Shown piece by piece: positions 25,626 through 35,553 of a stretch of 64,000 nt of DNA. The position numbers and the translations under genes were made by a program. Source of the stretch: Bacillota bacterium. Lineage in GTDB: Bacteria > Bacillota_G > SHA-98 > UBA4971. The notes under the pieces are model-generated. The model was not told the origin of the DNA. It did not search any database and saw only the letters and a list, made by a program, of their open reading frames with translations. The stretch spans positions 33,886 to 97,885 of the forward strand of contig JAAZEW010000257.1 in the NCBI GenBank assembly GCA_012512055.1, given 5' to 3'. Each line of letters begins with the position of its first letter. Position 1 is the first letter of the stretch.

Positions 25626-27257
25626 TCACTCTTGTAGGGAGACGGTATTTTGAACGACTGCATCAGCAAGGTTAACCGCATGATCAGCCAGGCGCTCAAG
25701 GTTGTCCAACACTTCAATATAAATAACGGCTGAAGCCGGCTGGCAAGTTCCATCGTTAAGACGCTTGAAGTGATTGTCACGGAGTTTAGCTTCAATGTCA
25801 TCTATGATCTTCTCTTTTTCCCAGACATCTTGAGCCAGGGCAGGGTCGTTCCTCTCCAGGGCACTTACTGCATCAGAGAGGATTTCGTCCACACGCCGGA
25901 AGAGGCCGGCAAGTTCAGATTCAGCCTCATCTGAGAATTCGATGCGCTTCTCCGCCCTGTAGGACGCAAAATTGCCCATGTTCACCGCATGGTCTCCGAC
26001 ACGCTCAATATCGTTGACTGTATGCAACATCCCTGCTACCTGTGTTGATTGCCGGTGGGTCAAAGTGCCTTGGGACATGAGAGTTGAAAGGTAGAGAATG
26101 ATCTCACCTTGCAGATTGTCCACGATTTCTTCGTGGTTGTTTATAGTCTTTACGACGTTCTCCGGGGAGTCCGACAAAAGCGCTTTCCCCGCATCATTAA
26201 CCATCTCTTGGGCGATCTTCGCCATTCTCACCAGTTCCTTAACGGAAAGCTGAATGGCAGCGGAAGGCGTTCTGAGCATCCTCTTGTCAATGTACTTCGG
26301 GCCATGTTCAATTATCTGTTCTTCACCCGGGTAGAGAGTTACCACAATTCTGGCAAGCAAGCCCGCCATAGGTAACCATACCAGGGTATTAAGAACGTTG
26401 AAGGATGTATGAGCATTGGCTATCAGGCGTGTGACACTGCCGAACGGGGTTAGCCATACTACGATCCTGCTGAACACAGGGAGGAAAACAAGGCCGAGGA
26501 CTGCCCCGAACACATTAAAGAGGACATGGGCAAGAGCGGTCCTCCTTGCAGACAGGCTTGCCCCCATACTGGCAAGGACTGCAGTGACACAGGTTCCTAT
26601 ATTATCGCCGAAGAGGATGGGTAAGGCTGTCTCGAATGTAATCAGCCCTTGAGATGCAGCAGCCATCAAGACTCCAATGGTCGCGCTTGAACTCTGAATG
26701 ACAATCGTCATGACAATGCCTGCCAATACCCCGAGCAACGGACGCTTTCCCACTATCCCTACAAACCGAACCAATGACGGATTCGAGCTAAGCGGCTTCA
26801 TAGCCTCAGTCATGACCATCATGCCGAGGAAAAGAATACCGAACCCCAGGATGATTTGGCCAAAGTATTTATGAGTTCTCCTTTTGCTGAATATGGAAAT
26901 GATCGCACCCAATCCAATTGCCGGAAGGGCAAAATCCGATAGGCTAAAGGCTATTAGCTGAGCAGTCATGGTCGTCCCGATATTTGCGCCCATAATCACT
27001 CCGACGGCTTGCGTCAGGGTCATAAGGCCTGCGTTCACAAAGCCGACCAACATGACTGTAGTGGCAGCCGAACTCTGGATAATTCCGGTAACCAGAGCGC
27101 CTACCAAAACGCCCATCCATGTTTTGCTGGTCAGCGCCTTCAGAATTCCTCTGAGCTTGTCGCCTGCAGCCTTCTGCAATCCATTGCCCATCTGAACCAT
27201 TCCATATAGAAAGAGGCCAAGACCACCTATGAGTCCGGCGATGGGAGTTATTGTCAC
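25626..27257 (-). CDS. Na/phosphate cotransporter with PhoU domains (NptA family)
   Basis: The 543 residues show two inverted repeats with the QSS motifs of the family (IIQSSAATTVML and VIQSSSATIGVL), each followed by GANIGTT or GDNIGTC. The C-terminal ~200 residues contain two PhoU-like helical bundles (MLHTVNDIERVGDHAVNMG and VLDNLERLADHAVNLA). The start is a GTG at 27257 behind GAGGGGG. It probably moves phosphate with sodium; some homologues affect phosphate or peptidoglycan-precursor handling. It lies 43 bp after uppP. Confidence 0.88.
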   Translation of the reverse strand: MTITPIAGLIGGLGLFLYGMVQMGNGLQKAAGDKLRGILKALTSKTWMGVLVGALVTGIIQSSAATTVMLVGFVNAGLMTLTQAVGVIMGANIGTTMTAQLIAFSLSDFALPAIGLGAIISIFSKRRTHKYFGQIILGFGILFLGMMVMTEAMKPLSSNPSLVRFVGIVGKRPLLGVLAGIVMTIVIQSSSATIGVLMAAASQGLITFETALPILFGDNIGTCVTAVLASMGASLSARRTALAHVLFNVFGAVLGLVFLPVFSRIVVWLTPFGSVTRLIANAHTSFNVLNTLVWLPMAGLLARIVVTLYPGEEQIIEHGPKYIDKRMLRTPSAAIQLSVKELVRMAKIAQEMVNDAGKALLSDSPENVVKTINNHEEIVDNLQGEIILYLSTLMSQGTLTHRQSTQVAGMLHTVNDIERVGDHAVNMGNFASYRAEKRIEFSDEAESELAGLFRRVDEILSDAVSALERNDPALAQDVWEKEKIIDDIEAKLRDNHFKRLNDGTCQPASAVIYIEVLDNLERLADHAVNLADAVVQNTVSLQE

Positions 27258-27300
27258 GAGTGTGCCCCCTCATCCACGGTGTAGCAGTGATGTCAGCCTG

Positions 27301-28134
27301 TCATGCGACTGACCAGATAATCACTGCCATCCCTAAAATCCATGTATATACTGCAAATATCGTTAGCCTACGTCGCTTAACAACTGTTAGCACCAGACGT
27401 ATCGCTAAGTAACCCGAAACAATGCTGGCAATAAACGCCAAAAGGATAGGAACCCTCGAGCCCGTAACGAATCCCAATGCGTCCACATCTCTTAGCTCCA
27501 GGAGCCCCGCTCCGAGAATCACCGGTATCGATAGAAGGAATGAGAAGCGAGCTGCATCTTCCTTAGAAAGCCCTACGAAAAGGCCGGTGCTTATCGTCGC
27601 GCCTGAACGCGAAAACCCGGGAGCGATGGCAAATCCTTGAGCTATGCCTATGCAAAGAGACTTCCATACCGTGAGGCCGGCAGGCTCGATGCGGCTCCTG
27701 GATGAGTATTCGCCGAGCCAAAGCACAGTTCCTGTAGCTACAAGGAAAACCCCCACAGCCAGTTTGGAAGAGAACAGCATGTACACCAGGGGTTTGAACA
27801 CCATTCCCATAACTGCTGCAGGTACACTGGCAATAATAATGGAAACTGCAATTTTGCGATAGCCGTCTTTCATGATGGCAGATCTTATGGAAACGCCGCG
27901 GAAGACATCTACGATAATACCCACGGATGCGCATACCAAAGCCTTTACATCTTCCCGGAAAACCAGAAGGACCGATATTAGGGTGCCCAGGTGCACTAGA
28001 ACATCGAAACTGAGTAATGCTTCCTCTACGTGGAGGAGCTCACGCACGATAACGAGATGTCCCGAGCTTGATACAGGAAGGAATTCCGTCAAACCTTGAA
28101 CTACAGCGAGTAAGACTGCGCTTCTTATATCCAT
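27301..28134 (-). CDS. uppP: Undecaprenyl-diphosphatase UppP (BacA)
   Basis: The 277 hydrophobic residues carry the two BacA signature regions: QGLTEFLPVSSSGHLVIVRELL near the start, and APGFSRSGATISTGLFVGLSKEDAARFSFLLSIP. The enzyme dephosphorylates undecaprenyl diphosphate so the lipid carrier of wall synthesis can be reused. It overlaps the upstream Na/Pi-type gene by 10 bp and precedes the second one by 43 bp, so all three should be co-expressed. The phosphate it releases may be what the flanking transporters handle (inference). Confidence 0.95.
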   Translation of the reverse strand: MDIRSAVLLAVVQGLTEFLPVSSSGHLVIVRELLHVEEALLSFDVLVHLGTLISVLLVFREDVKALVCASVGIIVDVFRGVSIRSAIMKDGYRKIAVSIIIASVPAAVMGMVFKPLVYMLFSSKLAVGVFLVATGTVLWLGEYSSRSRIEPAGLTVWKSLCIGIAQGFAIAPGFSRSGATISTGLFVGLSKEDAARFSFLLSIPVILGAGLLELRDVDALGFVTGSRVPILLAFIASIVSGYLAIRLVLTVVKRRRLTIFAVYTWILGMAVIIWSVA

Positions 28135-29057
28135 TTACGTCTTCCTTTCATAAAATTCACAAACTGCCCGCACCATGGGAATACCACCAAAATGGACATT
28201 AAGTTAAACAGAGTGTGTGCATTTGCCAACCTGTATCCGGGATCTGCCGGTGACAAAAGGCTAACCATCATTACAAAAGCATTGAAAACAGGGAGAACGG
28301 CAGCCACTCCTATTAAGTTGAATACGAGATGGAGCAGAGAAGTGAACCGGCCGGCAGACGATGCCCCGAGGCCTGCAATCAAGGTAGTCATGCACGTGCC
28401 GATATTACTTCCTAATGCCAAGGACACTGCTGATCTCAAGTCTACCAAACCTTCACGGACAAGTCCAACAAGTATTGCAGTGACGACAGTGGAACTCTGG
28501 ATAATTCCGGTAAACACCGCACCTGCTAAAACGCCGAAAAGCGGAACCTGTCCAAATACGATCAAGGCATGAAGGATGTCAGGTACCTCAGCAAGCCATG
28601 CCAGCGCAGAACCGGTAACTTCAACTCCTTCAAGGATACACCCCAAGCCGAGAAATACGAGAGCCTCATCACTTCTTTGTCTCTGCCTCATCAAGACATA
28701 CACGAGAATGCCGACAACCAACACCAAGGCCCCTGGAATCCCTACGCGGAAAGCCACGATGTATGCGGTCAGACACGTCCCAAGGTTTGCGCCCATTATT
28801 ATGTAGAAGGCTTGGTAGATATCGATTACTCCTGAGTCTACCAGGCTGACGACAATGACTGTGATTGCGCTTGAGCTTTGGATTGCACAAGTCGCCACAA
28901 TGCCTGTGATAACCACCGTAACCGGTTTTGGGTTAAGTGCTCTCAGGGCGTTCTCCACTCGGACGGCTATCTTCCGCTTGAGTCCTTTCCGGAGAAAGGC
29001 CATGCCTGAAAAGAAAAGCAGCATTCCACATAGCAGGCGACAGAGAGAAGCAACCAT
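28125..29057 (-). CDS. Short Na/phosphate-cotransporter family protein without PhoU
   Basis: The 310 residues contain both transport repeats of the NptA family (CAIQSSSAITVIVVSLVDSG and IIQSSTVVTAILVGLVREG, with GANLGTC and GSNIGTC) but stop before any PhoU domain. The ATG start at 29057 follows AAGGAG. Compared with its neighbour at 25626-27257 it lacks the C-terminal regulatory half, so it may be constitutive or have another substrate. The end overlaps the uppP start. Confidence 0.85.
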   Translation of the reverse strand: MVASLCRLLCGMLLFFSGMAFLRKGLKRKIAVRVENALRALNPKPVTVVITGIVATCAIQSSSAITVIVVSLVDSGVIDIYQAFYIIMGANLGTCLTAYIVAFRVGIPGALVLVVGILVYVLMRQRQRSDEALVFLGLGCILEGVEVTGSALAWLAEVPDILHALIVFGQVPLFGVLAGAVFTGIIQSSTVVTAILVGLVREGLVDLRSAVSLALGSNIGTCMTTLIAGLGASSAGRFTSLLHLVFNLIGVAAVLPVFNAFVMMVSLLSPADPGYRLANAHTLFNLMSILVVFPWCGQFVNFMKGRRKWI

Positions 29058-29157
29058 CTCACGTGGCTCCTTGTCCTCGCGATTATTTGACCGCTGTAGT
29101 CGATACTTCAGTCAAACAGGGCTTCGCTGTCAATATATGCTGGGAATACCATGCATA

Positions 29158-29397
29158 TTATAGCATGGCAGTGGCCGAAGATGAAACCTGAAACAGGCGG
29201 ATCTTCCTGCCGGGGGAAAACTGAGGGTTAAGGTAATGACGTGGATCCGTGCTTATTAGCCTTACTATTACCGCTTCTTCCAAGGACACAGGTTCAACTG
29301 TTAAGGTTACGCCCTCCAGTTGGATATCGATGAAGCTTCTTTGCCGATCCAAACCTTCTAAGACGGTTTCAATAGGAAGGACAGTGTAAAGGATCAT
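29158..29397 (-). CDS. ylzJ: YlzJ-like protein
   Basis: The 79-residue protein begins [15 protein letters not shown] and matches the small YlzJ family found next to tepA and spoIIIE in Bacillus. Its ATG overlaps the tepA stop by 4 bp (ATGA), so it is translationally coupled. No motif suggests a function, and none is known for the family. Confidence 0.85.
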   Translation of the reverse strand: MILYTVLPIETVLEGLDRQRSFIDIQLEGVTLTVEPVSLEEAVIVRLISTDPRHYLNPQFSPGRKIRLFQVSSSATAML

Positions 29398-30230
29398 TGC
29401 CGAGGGATGCCTCCGTCAACAGACATTTCAGGGAAAGAGCTGTCAGCTTTCGTCTTAACGCGCTTTTCCTGTATCAGTTTTTCAAGGACTCTCAGCGCAT
29501 TACTGAGACCGCCTACTTCGTCAATCAAACCGAGCGTCACAGCGTCCACACCCACGAGCACAGTTCCGACGTCCCGGACCAATTCACCTGTGCGGAACAT
29601 CAGTTCACGAAGCTTGTCCTGGGTGATTGTGGAGTGTTCCGAAACGAACTTAATCACCCTGTCTTGCATTTTCTCAAGATACTCATATGTTTGCGGGACA
29701 CCGATAACGAGTCCGGAAAGGCGAAGCGGATGGATGGTTACAGTGGCAGTGGAAGCGATAAATCTGTACTTGCAGCTTACTGCGATCGGTAACGCAATAG
29801 AATGCCCGCCACCTAAGATCAATGACACGGATGGCTTTGACAGGGTATCGATCATTTCAGCGATGGCCAATCCTGCCTCTACGTCTCCTCCCACTGTGTT
29901 CAGGACTACAAGCAATCCTTCTACGGACGGGTTCTGCTCTACTGCCACCAGTTGCGGGATGACGTGCTCGTATTTGGTGGTCTTGTTTTGAGGAGGCAGA
30001 ATAATATGGCCTTCGATCTGTCCGATTATACTCATTACGTGCACATTGCTTACAGGCTGAGGCGGTGTGCCGGTTTCCCCGAATGCGGTTATCGCCTGGG
30101 TCATAGCCTTCTCTTCCTGCGCCTCCGGCGAGGCCTCGGCTTCCATTCTCGGTTTTGCGCGCCTTTCCTTGGGAGTCTCAATTCCGGGTGTGCTAAGCTC
30201 CGGCCTGTTCCAGGCGGACCGGTAGAACAT
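29394..30230 (-). CDS. tepA: TepA-like ClpP-family membrane-associated protease
   Basis: The 278 residues have a variable charged N-terminus followed by a ClpP/crotonase-type domain from about residue 60: [36 protein letters not shown] and [12 protein letters not shown], which holds the candidate serine. This is the TepA (YmfB) family, reported in Bacillus as translocation-enhancing and linked to sporulation peptide degradation. Placement before ylzJ and ftsK supports the call. Start ATG with GGAGG. Confidence 0.9.
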   Translation of the reverse strand: MFYRSAWNRPELSTPGIETPKERRAKPRMEAEASPEAQEEKAMTQAITAFGETGTPPQPVSNVHVMSIIGQIEGHIILPPQNKTTKYEHVIPQLVAVEQNPSVEGLLVVLNTVGGDVEAGLAIAEMIDTLSKPSVSLILGGGHSIALPIAVSCKYRFIASTATVTIHPLRLSGLVIGVPQTYEYLEKMQDRVIKFVSEHSTITQDKLRELMFRTGELVRDVGTVLVGVDAVTLGLIDEVGGLSNALRVLEKLIQEKRVKTKADSSFPEMSVDGGIPRQ

Positions 30231-30313
30231 ATCATTCGCCTCCGCTACGTCTGCATCAAGTGTGGATAAATTATGCGCTGCTAACTATTATGCTGACAGA
30301 AGCGGCAAATGAT

Positions 30314-32014
30314 TCATAGTTCCATTCTGCTCCAAAGTCTGTCCCCGGCAACTCGAAGAACCCTTAATCCGGATGTCAGAACGACAGCGATGACAGACCC
30401 TGTTACGGCTTGCGCAACGAGGCCTGAGTATCCCCTCCGGAACAAGATGTAAACCAGGTATCCCATGAGAAACAAGAGTGCCATCCCGCCGAAGACACCA
30501 ATAAGTGTATTGAGGTTGGACTTGATGGCTTTTTGCTGATCTGTCCAATCAAGCATCGGTCGTGCCATGTCCAATAGGACACCCCAGATACATAATGCAT
30601 AAGAAGAAGCAATACCAAAGATTACCCCTACTATTAGGTTTGCCATGGGCAATCGGGCAATGTACTCAAAAACCGCCAACCCCGGAATTGCGCCGGCTAC
30701 GATCATGATCTCAGATGCCAAGGCTTTTCCCATGGCTGCTGTACGCCCTGAAACGGGTTGAGATCTGAGAACCCATACGTTCGCCTTGCCTTCCCTTGAA
30801 AAGGGTGAAAAGGGAATTCCCGAGAACGCAGTGAGTAGAAAGAAATATGCCCCGACAAGAAGTGTTCCTATACTGCGAAATTCAGGCATATTCACGAGAG
30901 AGCTCCATAATCCCGAGATCTCCGGATCATTGACTACGAGCAATAATACCACGAACATTATGGGAAACATTAGGAAGCCGATGAATCCGTTGAGGACAAA
31001 TACAGGAGTCCTCGAAAACAGCTTCATTTCCGCAACTGCCAAAGACAGTAAAGGAGTTCTCTTGGAGAATCGAATACTCTCCGGCTTTTCTCGAAAGGTG
31101 CGTCGCCTTGCTGTTGGAGCCTCAAACCCTGATAGAACCCCTTGGTAGAAAAATCGATTTCCTAAAGCCAGAAACAGGCCGAAGCTTAAAGCGCTTACAC
31201 CGAGAAAGAGACAAAGGCTTGATAAGCCTTTAAAAGTACCTGCCTCGGAAATAGCCCAAGTAGCCCAGATGCTGGGAGGAAATTGCCTTCCCAAAATGGC
31301 GACCAGGCTATTGGCCTGAGAAAGCAACTGCATCATAAACTCTTGTTCCTCGCCGCGGGCGGGCAACTTCGTTTGGACATAGAACTGAACACCTACTATC
31401 AGGGCTACAAGGAGGAAACCCCCGATGACAGTCAGCATATCCTTACGCTTTGTAAAGCCTACGACTCTCATTAGAATAACAGCAAGCATCGAGGCGATGG
31501 CAATGGGGATTACGGGAAGTGTTAGAAATATGGTAATTGCGGAAAGTGTATAGCTGATAATCCCGACGTTCGCTCTCCTTCCATATGCTACGAAGATAGG
31601 AACGATAAACACCAAAAGTCCCAGGTATTCGTTGCTCAGAATGACAGCGAACTTGGAGGCCAGGACTTCCCAGGGCCGGAGAGGTAAAGGAATCAAACAA
31701 GGAAGGTCATTTGAGAAATAAAAGACTGCTATGACCAGGGCGATACCTAAGATCAACATGAGGAATTGAGCAGCCAGAATTCCGGTGGTCAAAGTAAGCG
31801 CTTCTTGATGTAGGAGAGACGCTTGGGAGTAAAGAGCGTCAGCCAGTTTGTAGACGCCAAAGGCCAAGACTGCAGCAGTCATTATGACAGACACGACAAT
31901 GAGCACGCCTTCCCACAACCTTTGGCGTTTCTCGAGATAGTAATACCTGGAATGGGATACGGCGAAGTTCATATTAAGCTGTACCCATATCAACGATATG
32001 AGGCGGTGCTTCAT
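30314..32014 (-). CDS. ABC-2-type exporter permease
   Basis: The 566 residues are highly hydrophobic, with about twelve predicted membrane helices in two halves separated by a polar stretch (APTARRRTFREKPESIRFSK). The phrase CLIPLPLRPWEVLASKF resembles the coupling region of large bacterial ABC-2 exporters. The gene starts one base after the ATPase stop, so they form a two-gene exporter. The transported substrate is unknown. The pair is inserted between tepA and rnj, which are adjacent in Bacillus. Confidence 0.8.
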   Translation of the reverse strand: MKHRLISLIWVQLNMNFAVSHSRYYYLEKRQRLWEGVLIVVSVIMTAAVLAFGVYKLADALYSQASLLHQEALTLTTGILAAQFLMLILGIALVIAVFYFSNDLPCLIPLPLRPWEVLASKFAVILSNEYLGLLVFIVPIFVAYGRRANVGIISYTLSAITIFLTLPVIPIAIASMLAVILMRVVGFTKRKDMLTVIGGFLLVALIVGVQFYVQTKLPARGEEQEFMMQLLSQANSLVAILGRQFPPSIWATWAISEAGTFKGLSSLCLFLGVSALSFGLFLALGNRFFYQGVLSGFEAPTARRRTFREKPESIRFSKRTPLLSLAVAEMKLFSRTPVFVLNGFIGFLMFPIMFVVLLLVVNDPEISGLWSSLVNMPEFRSIGTLLVGAYFFLLTAFSGIPFSPFSREGKANVWVLRSQPVSGRTAAMGKALASEIMIVAGAIPGLAVFEYIARLPMANLIVGVIFGIASSYALCIWGVLLDMARPMLDWTDQQKAIKSNLNTLIGVFGGMALLFLMGYLVYILFRRGYSGLVAQAVTGSVIAVVLTSGLRVLRVAGDRLWSRMEL

Positions 32015-32015
32015 G

Positions 32016-32780
32016 TTAATCCACCTGCTCAGGGAGGGTCAATTCGAGGAATATGTCCTCCAGGCTTTCGTCAGTTTCCGAACTGAGCTTACGGAGCTCA
32101 TCCATGGAACCGCAGGCAATAAGCCTCCCCTTGTCAATAATACCTACTCTGTCACAGAGACGTTCCGCAACTTCAAGGATGTGGGTAGAAAAAAACACTG
32201 CATACCCTTGGTCACAGTGGTTGCGCATAAGGTCCTTGAAAAGCCGCGAAGATCTGGGATCAAGGCCTACCATGGGCTCATCAAGTATGAACAAAGGAGG
32301 ATTGTGGAGCAAGGCTCCTGTCAGCGCCAGTTTCTGCTTCATGCCATGGGAGTAGCTTTGTATTATGTCATTTACCTCAGAGGTTAAATCAAACATTGAG
32401 AGCAGGTCTCTTACGCGCTTTGCCCTGTCAGCGGCGGACACACCATAGACATCTGCTACCAGATTCAGATATTCAAGCCCTGTCAGCCTGTTGTAGAGAT
32501 TAGGGTCATCAGGTACAAAGCCGATGCTCCTCTTTGCTGACACCGGGTCTTTGACTACGTCATGGCTGTCTACGATAATTCGCCCGTCATCCGGCATGAG
32601 GAGCCCGACTATCATCTTGATTGTAGTGGTTTTGCCTGCCCCGTTAGGCCCGAGAAACCCAAAGATTTCTCCGGGCTTAACCTCAAGGCTCAGGCTGTCC
32701 ACTGCCCTACTCGAGCTTCCTCTATAAGTCTTTGAGACACCTTCAAGTTTCAAGAGAGAAGCATTTCCGGCTTTTTCCAC
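32016..32780 (-). CDS. ABC exporter ATP-binding protein (EcsA-like)
   Basis: The 254 residues form one ABC domain: Walker A GPNGAGKTT, Q-loop region FVPDDPNLYNRLTG, signature YSHGMKQKLALTGALLHNP, Walker B LFILDEPMVGLDP and the H-loop STHILE. The drug/lantibiotic-exporter style and the partner permease that follows suggest an EcsAB-like system. Ecs in Bacillus affects secretion and intramembrane proteolysis, but identity here is not proven. The start is a GTG at 32780. Confidence 0.88.
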   Translation of the reverse strand: MEKAGNASLLKLEGVSKTYRGSSSRAVDSLSLEVKPGEIFGFLGPNGAGKTTTIKMIVGLLMPDDGRIIVDSHDVVKDPVSAKRSIGFVPDDPNLYNRLTGLEYLNLVADVYGVSAADRAKRVRDLLSMFDLTSEVNDIIQSYSHGMKQKLALTGALLHNPPLFILDEPMVGLDPRSSRLFKDLMRNHCDQGYAVFFSTHILEVAERLCDRVGIIDKGRLIACGSMDELRKLSSETDESLEDIFLELTLPEQVD

Positions 32781-32798
32781 CTACTTCACCCCCATGAT

Positions 32799-34478
32799 CT
32801 ACACTTCCATTATCACAGGGAGTATCATAGGCCTTCTTCTGATCTTCTGGTAGAGGAATGCAGCAAGGGACTCCCTGATTTTGTTCTTGATTGAGTTCCA
32901 TTCAGTGACCCCGCCGGAGATACACTTTGATATGACTTCACCGACTGAAGCTTCGGCTTCTTTAATAAGCGCTTCAGATTCTTTTACATACACAAATCCT
33001 CTGGAGACGATATCCGGCCCTGCAACGACCCTGCCGGACTGCTTATCTATGGTGACTACAACTACCATTATGCCGTCTTGAGCCAGTACTTTCCTGTCGC
33101 GGAGAACTACATTGCCCACATCTCCCACGCCAAGCCCGTCAACGAGGACTTGTCCCGCCTCTACCTTGCCTGCACGATGCGCACGGCCGGATGAGTCCAA
33201 CTCAAGGACGTCGCCGTTTTCCAGGATGAACGTATTCTCGCTGGGTATTCCGACTTGCTCTGCAAGTTGTGCATGCTTAACAAGATGTCTGTACTCGCCG
33301 TGTACAGGGACAAAGTACTTGGGGCATGTCAGGTTGATCATGAGCTTAAGCTCTTCTTGACTTGCATGTCCTGAAGCATGCACACAAGAGAACTTATCAT
33401 ATATTACATCAGCGCCCTGCCGGAAAAGATGGTTAATAGTCCTCCCGATGTCCTTCTCATTACCGGGTATGGGCGATGCAGATATGATAATGGTGTCCCC
33501 CGGACGAATGCCGACCTTTTTGTGGGTAGCCATTGCCATGCGAGTCAGAGCTGACATTGGCTCTCCCTGAGTACCGGTGGTAATAATAGTCAGCCTATCA
33601 GCACGCGCCTTGTCCACGTCTTCAGTAGGTATAAGCATCTCATCGGGTATATCCAGATAACCGAGGTTAGATGCGATTTCCACCGTGTTTTCCAGGCTTC
33701 TCCCAATAATGGCAATTTTGCGGCCGAACTTCCATGAAGCATCGATCACTTGCTGAATCCTGTAGATATTCGACGCGAACGTAGCCACGATGATTCGCTG
33801 TTCAGCCCTGCTGAATTGCTCTTCAAAAGCTTCGCTCACATCCCTTTCGGACATGGTGTACCCAGGGCGTTCCGCGTTTGTCGAGTCGGACAATAGGCAC
33901 AACACGCCCCTTAGCCCAAGCTCTGCAAATTTGCGAAAATCAGGCGTTTCCGTGAAAATTGGCGTCTGATCAAACTTGAAATCCGCTGTATGCACAATAA
34001 TGCCTACAGGCGTGGAGATCGCAAGAGCAACAACGTCAGCGATACTATGGCTTACACGGACGAATTCGACGGTAAAGGGGCCGATATCAACTTTGTCACC
34101 TGCTTGAACACATCTTAGAGAAGCTTCAGATAGCAACCGGTGTTCACGAAGTTTTCCTTCAACAAGGCCGAGAGTCAGTTTCGTTCCATAGATCACAGAG
34201 TCGATCTCTTTTAGGACGTAAGGCAGAGCGCCTATATGGTCCTCATGCCCGTGGGTCAATATGAGTCCGCGGATTCTGTCCTTGTTTTCCTTCAGATATG
34301 TGATATCCGGTATGACAAAGTCAATACCAAGCATTTCCTCTTCGGGGAACGCCAAGCCTGCATCGATTACCAAGATCTCACCGTCATATTCAATTACAGT
34401 CATGTTCTTGCCTATTTCACCAACCCCGCCCAGGGGGATAATAGACAGCTTCTTACCTATGTTATTATTCTTACTCAC
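32799..34478 (-). CDS. rnj: Ribonuclease J
   Basis: The 559 residues are a metallo-beta-lactamase/beta-CASP nuclease: LTHGHEDHIGALPYV is the metal motif, LLSDSTNAERPGYTMSE follows, and the C-terminal domain ends the protein. It is a 5'-3' exo- and endonuclease central to mRNA decay and rRNA maturation in Bacillota. Start GTG at 34478. It lies downstream of dapA, as rnjB does in Bacillus, but has its own sigma-A-type promoter at 34576-34604 and a stable hairpin in the leader. Confidence 0.95.
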   Translation of the reverse strand: MSKNNNIGKKLSIIPLGGVGEIGKNMTVIEYDGEILVIDAGLAFPEEEMLGIDFVIPDITYLKENKDRIRGLILTHGHEDHIGALPYVLKEIDSVIYGTKLTLGLVEGKLREHRLLSEASLRCVQAGDKVDIGPFTVEFVRVSHSIADVVALAISTPVGIIVHTADFKFDQTPIFTETPDFRKFAELGLRGVLCLLSDSTNAERPGYTMSERDVSEAFEEQFSRAEQRIIVATFASNIYRIQQVIDASWKFGRKIAIIGRSLENTVEIASNLGYLDIPDEMLIPTEDVDKARADRLTIITTGTQGEPMSALTRMAMATHKKVGIRPGDTIIISASPIPGNEKDIGRTINHLFRQGADVIYDKFSCVHASGHASQEELKLMINLTCPKYFVPVHGEYRHLVKHAQLAEQVGIPSENTFILENGDVLELDSSGRAHRAGKVEAGQVLVDGLGVGDVGNVVLRDRKVLAQDGIMVVVVTIDKQSGRVVAGPDIVSRGFVYVKESEALIKEAEASVGEVISKCISGGVTEWNSIKNKIRESLAAFLYQKIRRRPMILPVIMEV

Positions 34479-34525
34479 GTATTACACATCACCATCTTTC
34501 TATATTATTGACCTATGTACCAGAA

Positions 34526-34547
34526 CCCCCTGCACGGCAGCAGGGGG
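34526..34547 (-). promoter_or_regulatory. GC-rich hairpin in the rnj 5' leader
   Basis: CCCCCTGC and GCAGGGGG make an 8-bp perfect stem with a 6-base loop. It lies between the predicted rnj transcription start and its start codon. There is no T-run after it on the minus strand, so it does not look like a terminator. It could protect the 5' end or serve in self-control by RNase J. Confidence 0.6.
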
Positions 34548-34575
34548 TGTCAAGGCTACTACAATACAACAATTT

Positions 34576-34604
34576 ATATTATCACACAAATAGCGATATC
34601 TCAA
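34576..34604 (-). promoter_or_regulatory. Sigma-A-type promoter of rnj
   Basis: Minus strand: TTGAGA at 34604-34599, a 17-base spacer, then TAATAT at 34581-34576. Both boxes are one mismatch from consensus. Transcription would start near 34568, about 90 bases before the rnj start codon. Confidence 0.75.
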
Positions 34605-34634
34605 CACTAAAATGAACTTTCCGGCCGGATCCCG

Positions 34635-35522
34635 CTATTGGGATATCAAGCCCATGTCTGACAGGGCTTTCCTGACAATAGCGGTTTCCGCATCTCCTGC
34701 TTCAACCAGAGGAGGCCTCACTCCTCCGACATCGAATCCTTTCAGCCTAAGAGCAGCCTTCACAGGAATAGGATTGGTAGTGACAAACAATGCCTTGAAC
34801 AAAGGGAATAATTTGCAATTGAGCTCTCGTGCCATTGCCACATTGCCTTCTTGGAATGCGTGAATCATCTGCTTAATCTCTTTACCCGCCACGTGTGAGG
34901 CTACACTTATGATGCCTTCGCCCCCCACAGCCATAATAGGCAGAGTCAGGGAATCATCACCACTGTAAATCTTGAATGAAGAAGGTGTGCGTTGGCGTAT
35001 GTCTGTGACCTGGTCCAGGTTACCGCTGGCTTCCTTCACACCTACGATATTCTCAATTCGGGACAGCGTCTCAATTGTGGCAGGGGTCATATTGATGCCG
35101 GTTCTGCCCGGAATATTGTAGACAATAATCGGCAGCCCGGCAGAGTCTGCAATTGCCTTAAAATGAGTGATGAGCCCCTCTTGAGGAGGTTTGTTGTAGT
35201 ACGGCACTACAAGCATAATGCCGTGTACGCCTACCTCTTCGGCAGCACGGGTCAATTCAATGCTGGATGCAGTTGAGTTACCGCCTGTTCCTGCAACAAC
35301 CTTTGCGTCATTTCCTACCGCATCGACAACAGTCCGAAAGAGATCCAGTTTCTCCTTGAAAGATAATGTAGGAGATTCGCCTGTCGTGCCTGCCACCACA
35401 ATACTGTCAGAGCCTGTTCTTACCAGCAATTCAGCGAGTTCGCCGGCTCTGTCGAAATCGACCTCGAGGCCGGGCTTGAAAGGAGTCACCATTGCAGTCA
35501 TGACTTTGCCAAAATCAACCAT
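34635..35522 (-). CDS. dapA: 4-hydroxy-tetrahydrodipicolinate synthase
   Basis: The 295 residues match DapA in length and motifs: VAGTTGESPTLSFKEK near the start, VPYYNKPPQEGL with the catalytic tyrosine, and IVGVKEASGNL with the Schiff-base lysine. It condenses pyruvate with aspartate semialdehyde. It is the third enzyme of the asd-dapG-dapA run, 31 bp after dapG, and supplies both lysine/diaminopimelate and spore dipicolinate. Start ATG with TGGAGGG. Confidence 0.97.
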   Translation of the reverse strand: MVDFGKVMTAMVTPFKPGLEVDFDRAGELAELLVRTGSDSIVVAGTTGESPTLSFKEKLDLFRTVVDAVGNDAKVVAGTGGNSTASSIELTRAAEEVGVHGIMLVVPYYNKPPQEGLITHFKAIADSAGLPIIVYNIPGRTGINMTPATIETLSRIENIVGVKEASGNLDQVTDIRQRTPSSFKIYSGDDSLTLPIMAVGGEGIISVASHVAGKEIKQMIHAFQEGNVAMARELNCKLFPLFKALFVTTNPIPVKAALRLKGFDVGGVRPPLVEAGDAETAIVRKALSDMGLISQ

Positions 35523-35553
35523 GTCAGGATCCCTCCAAATCAGGTGTTATTGT

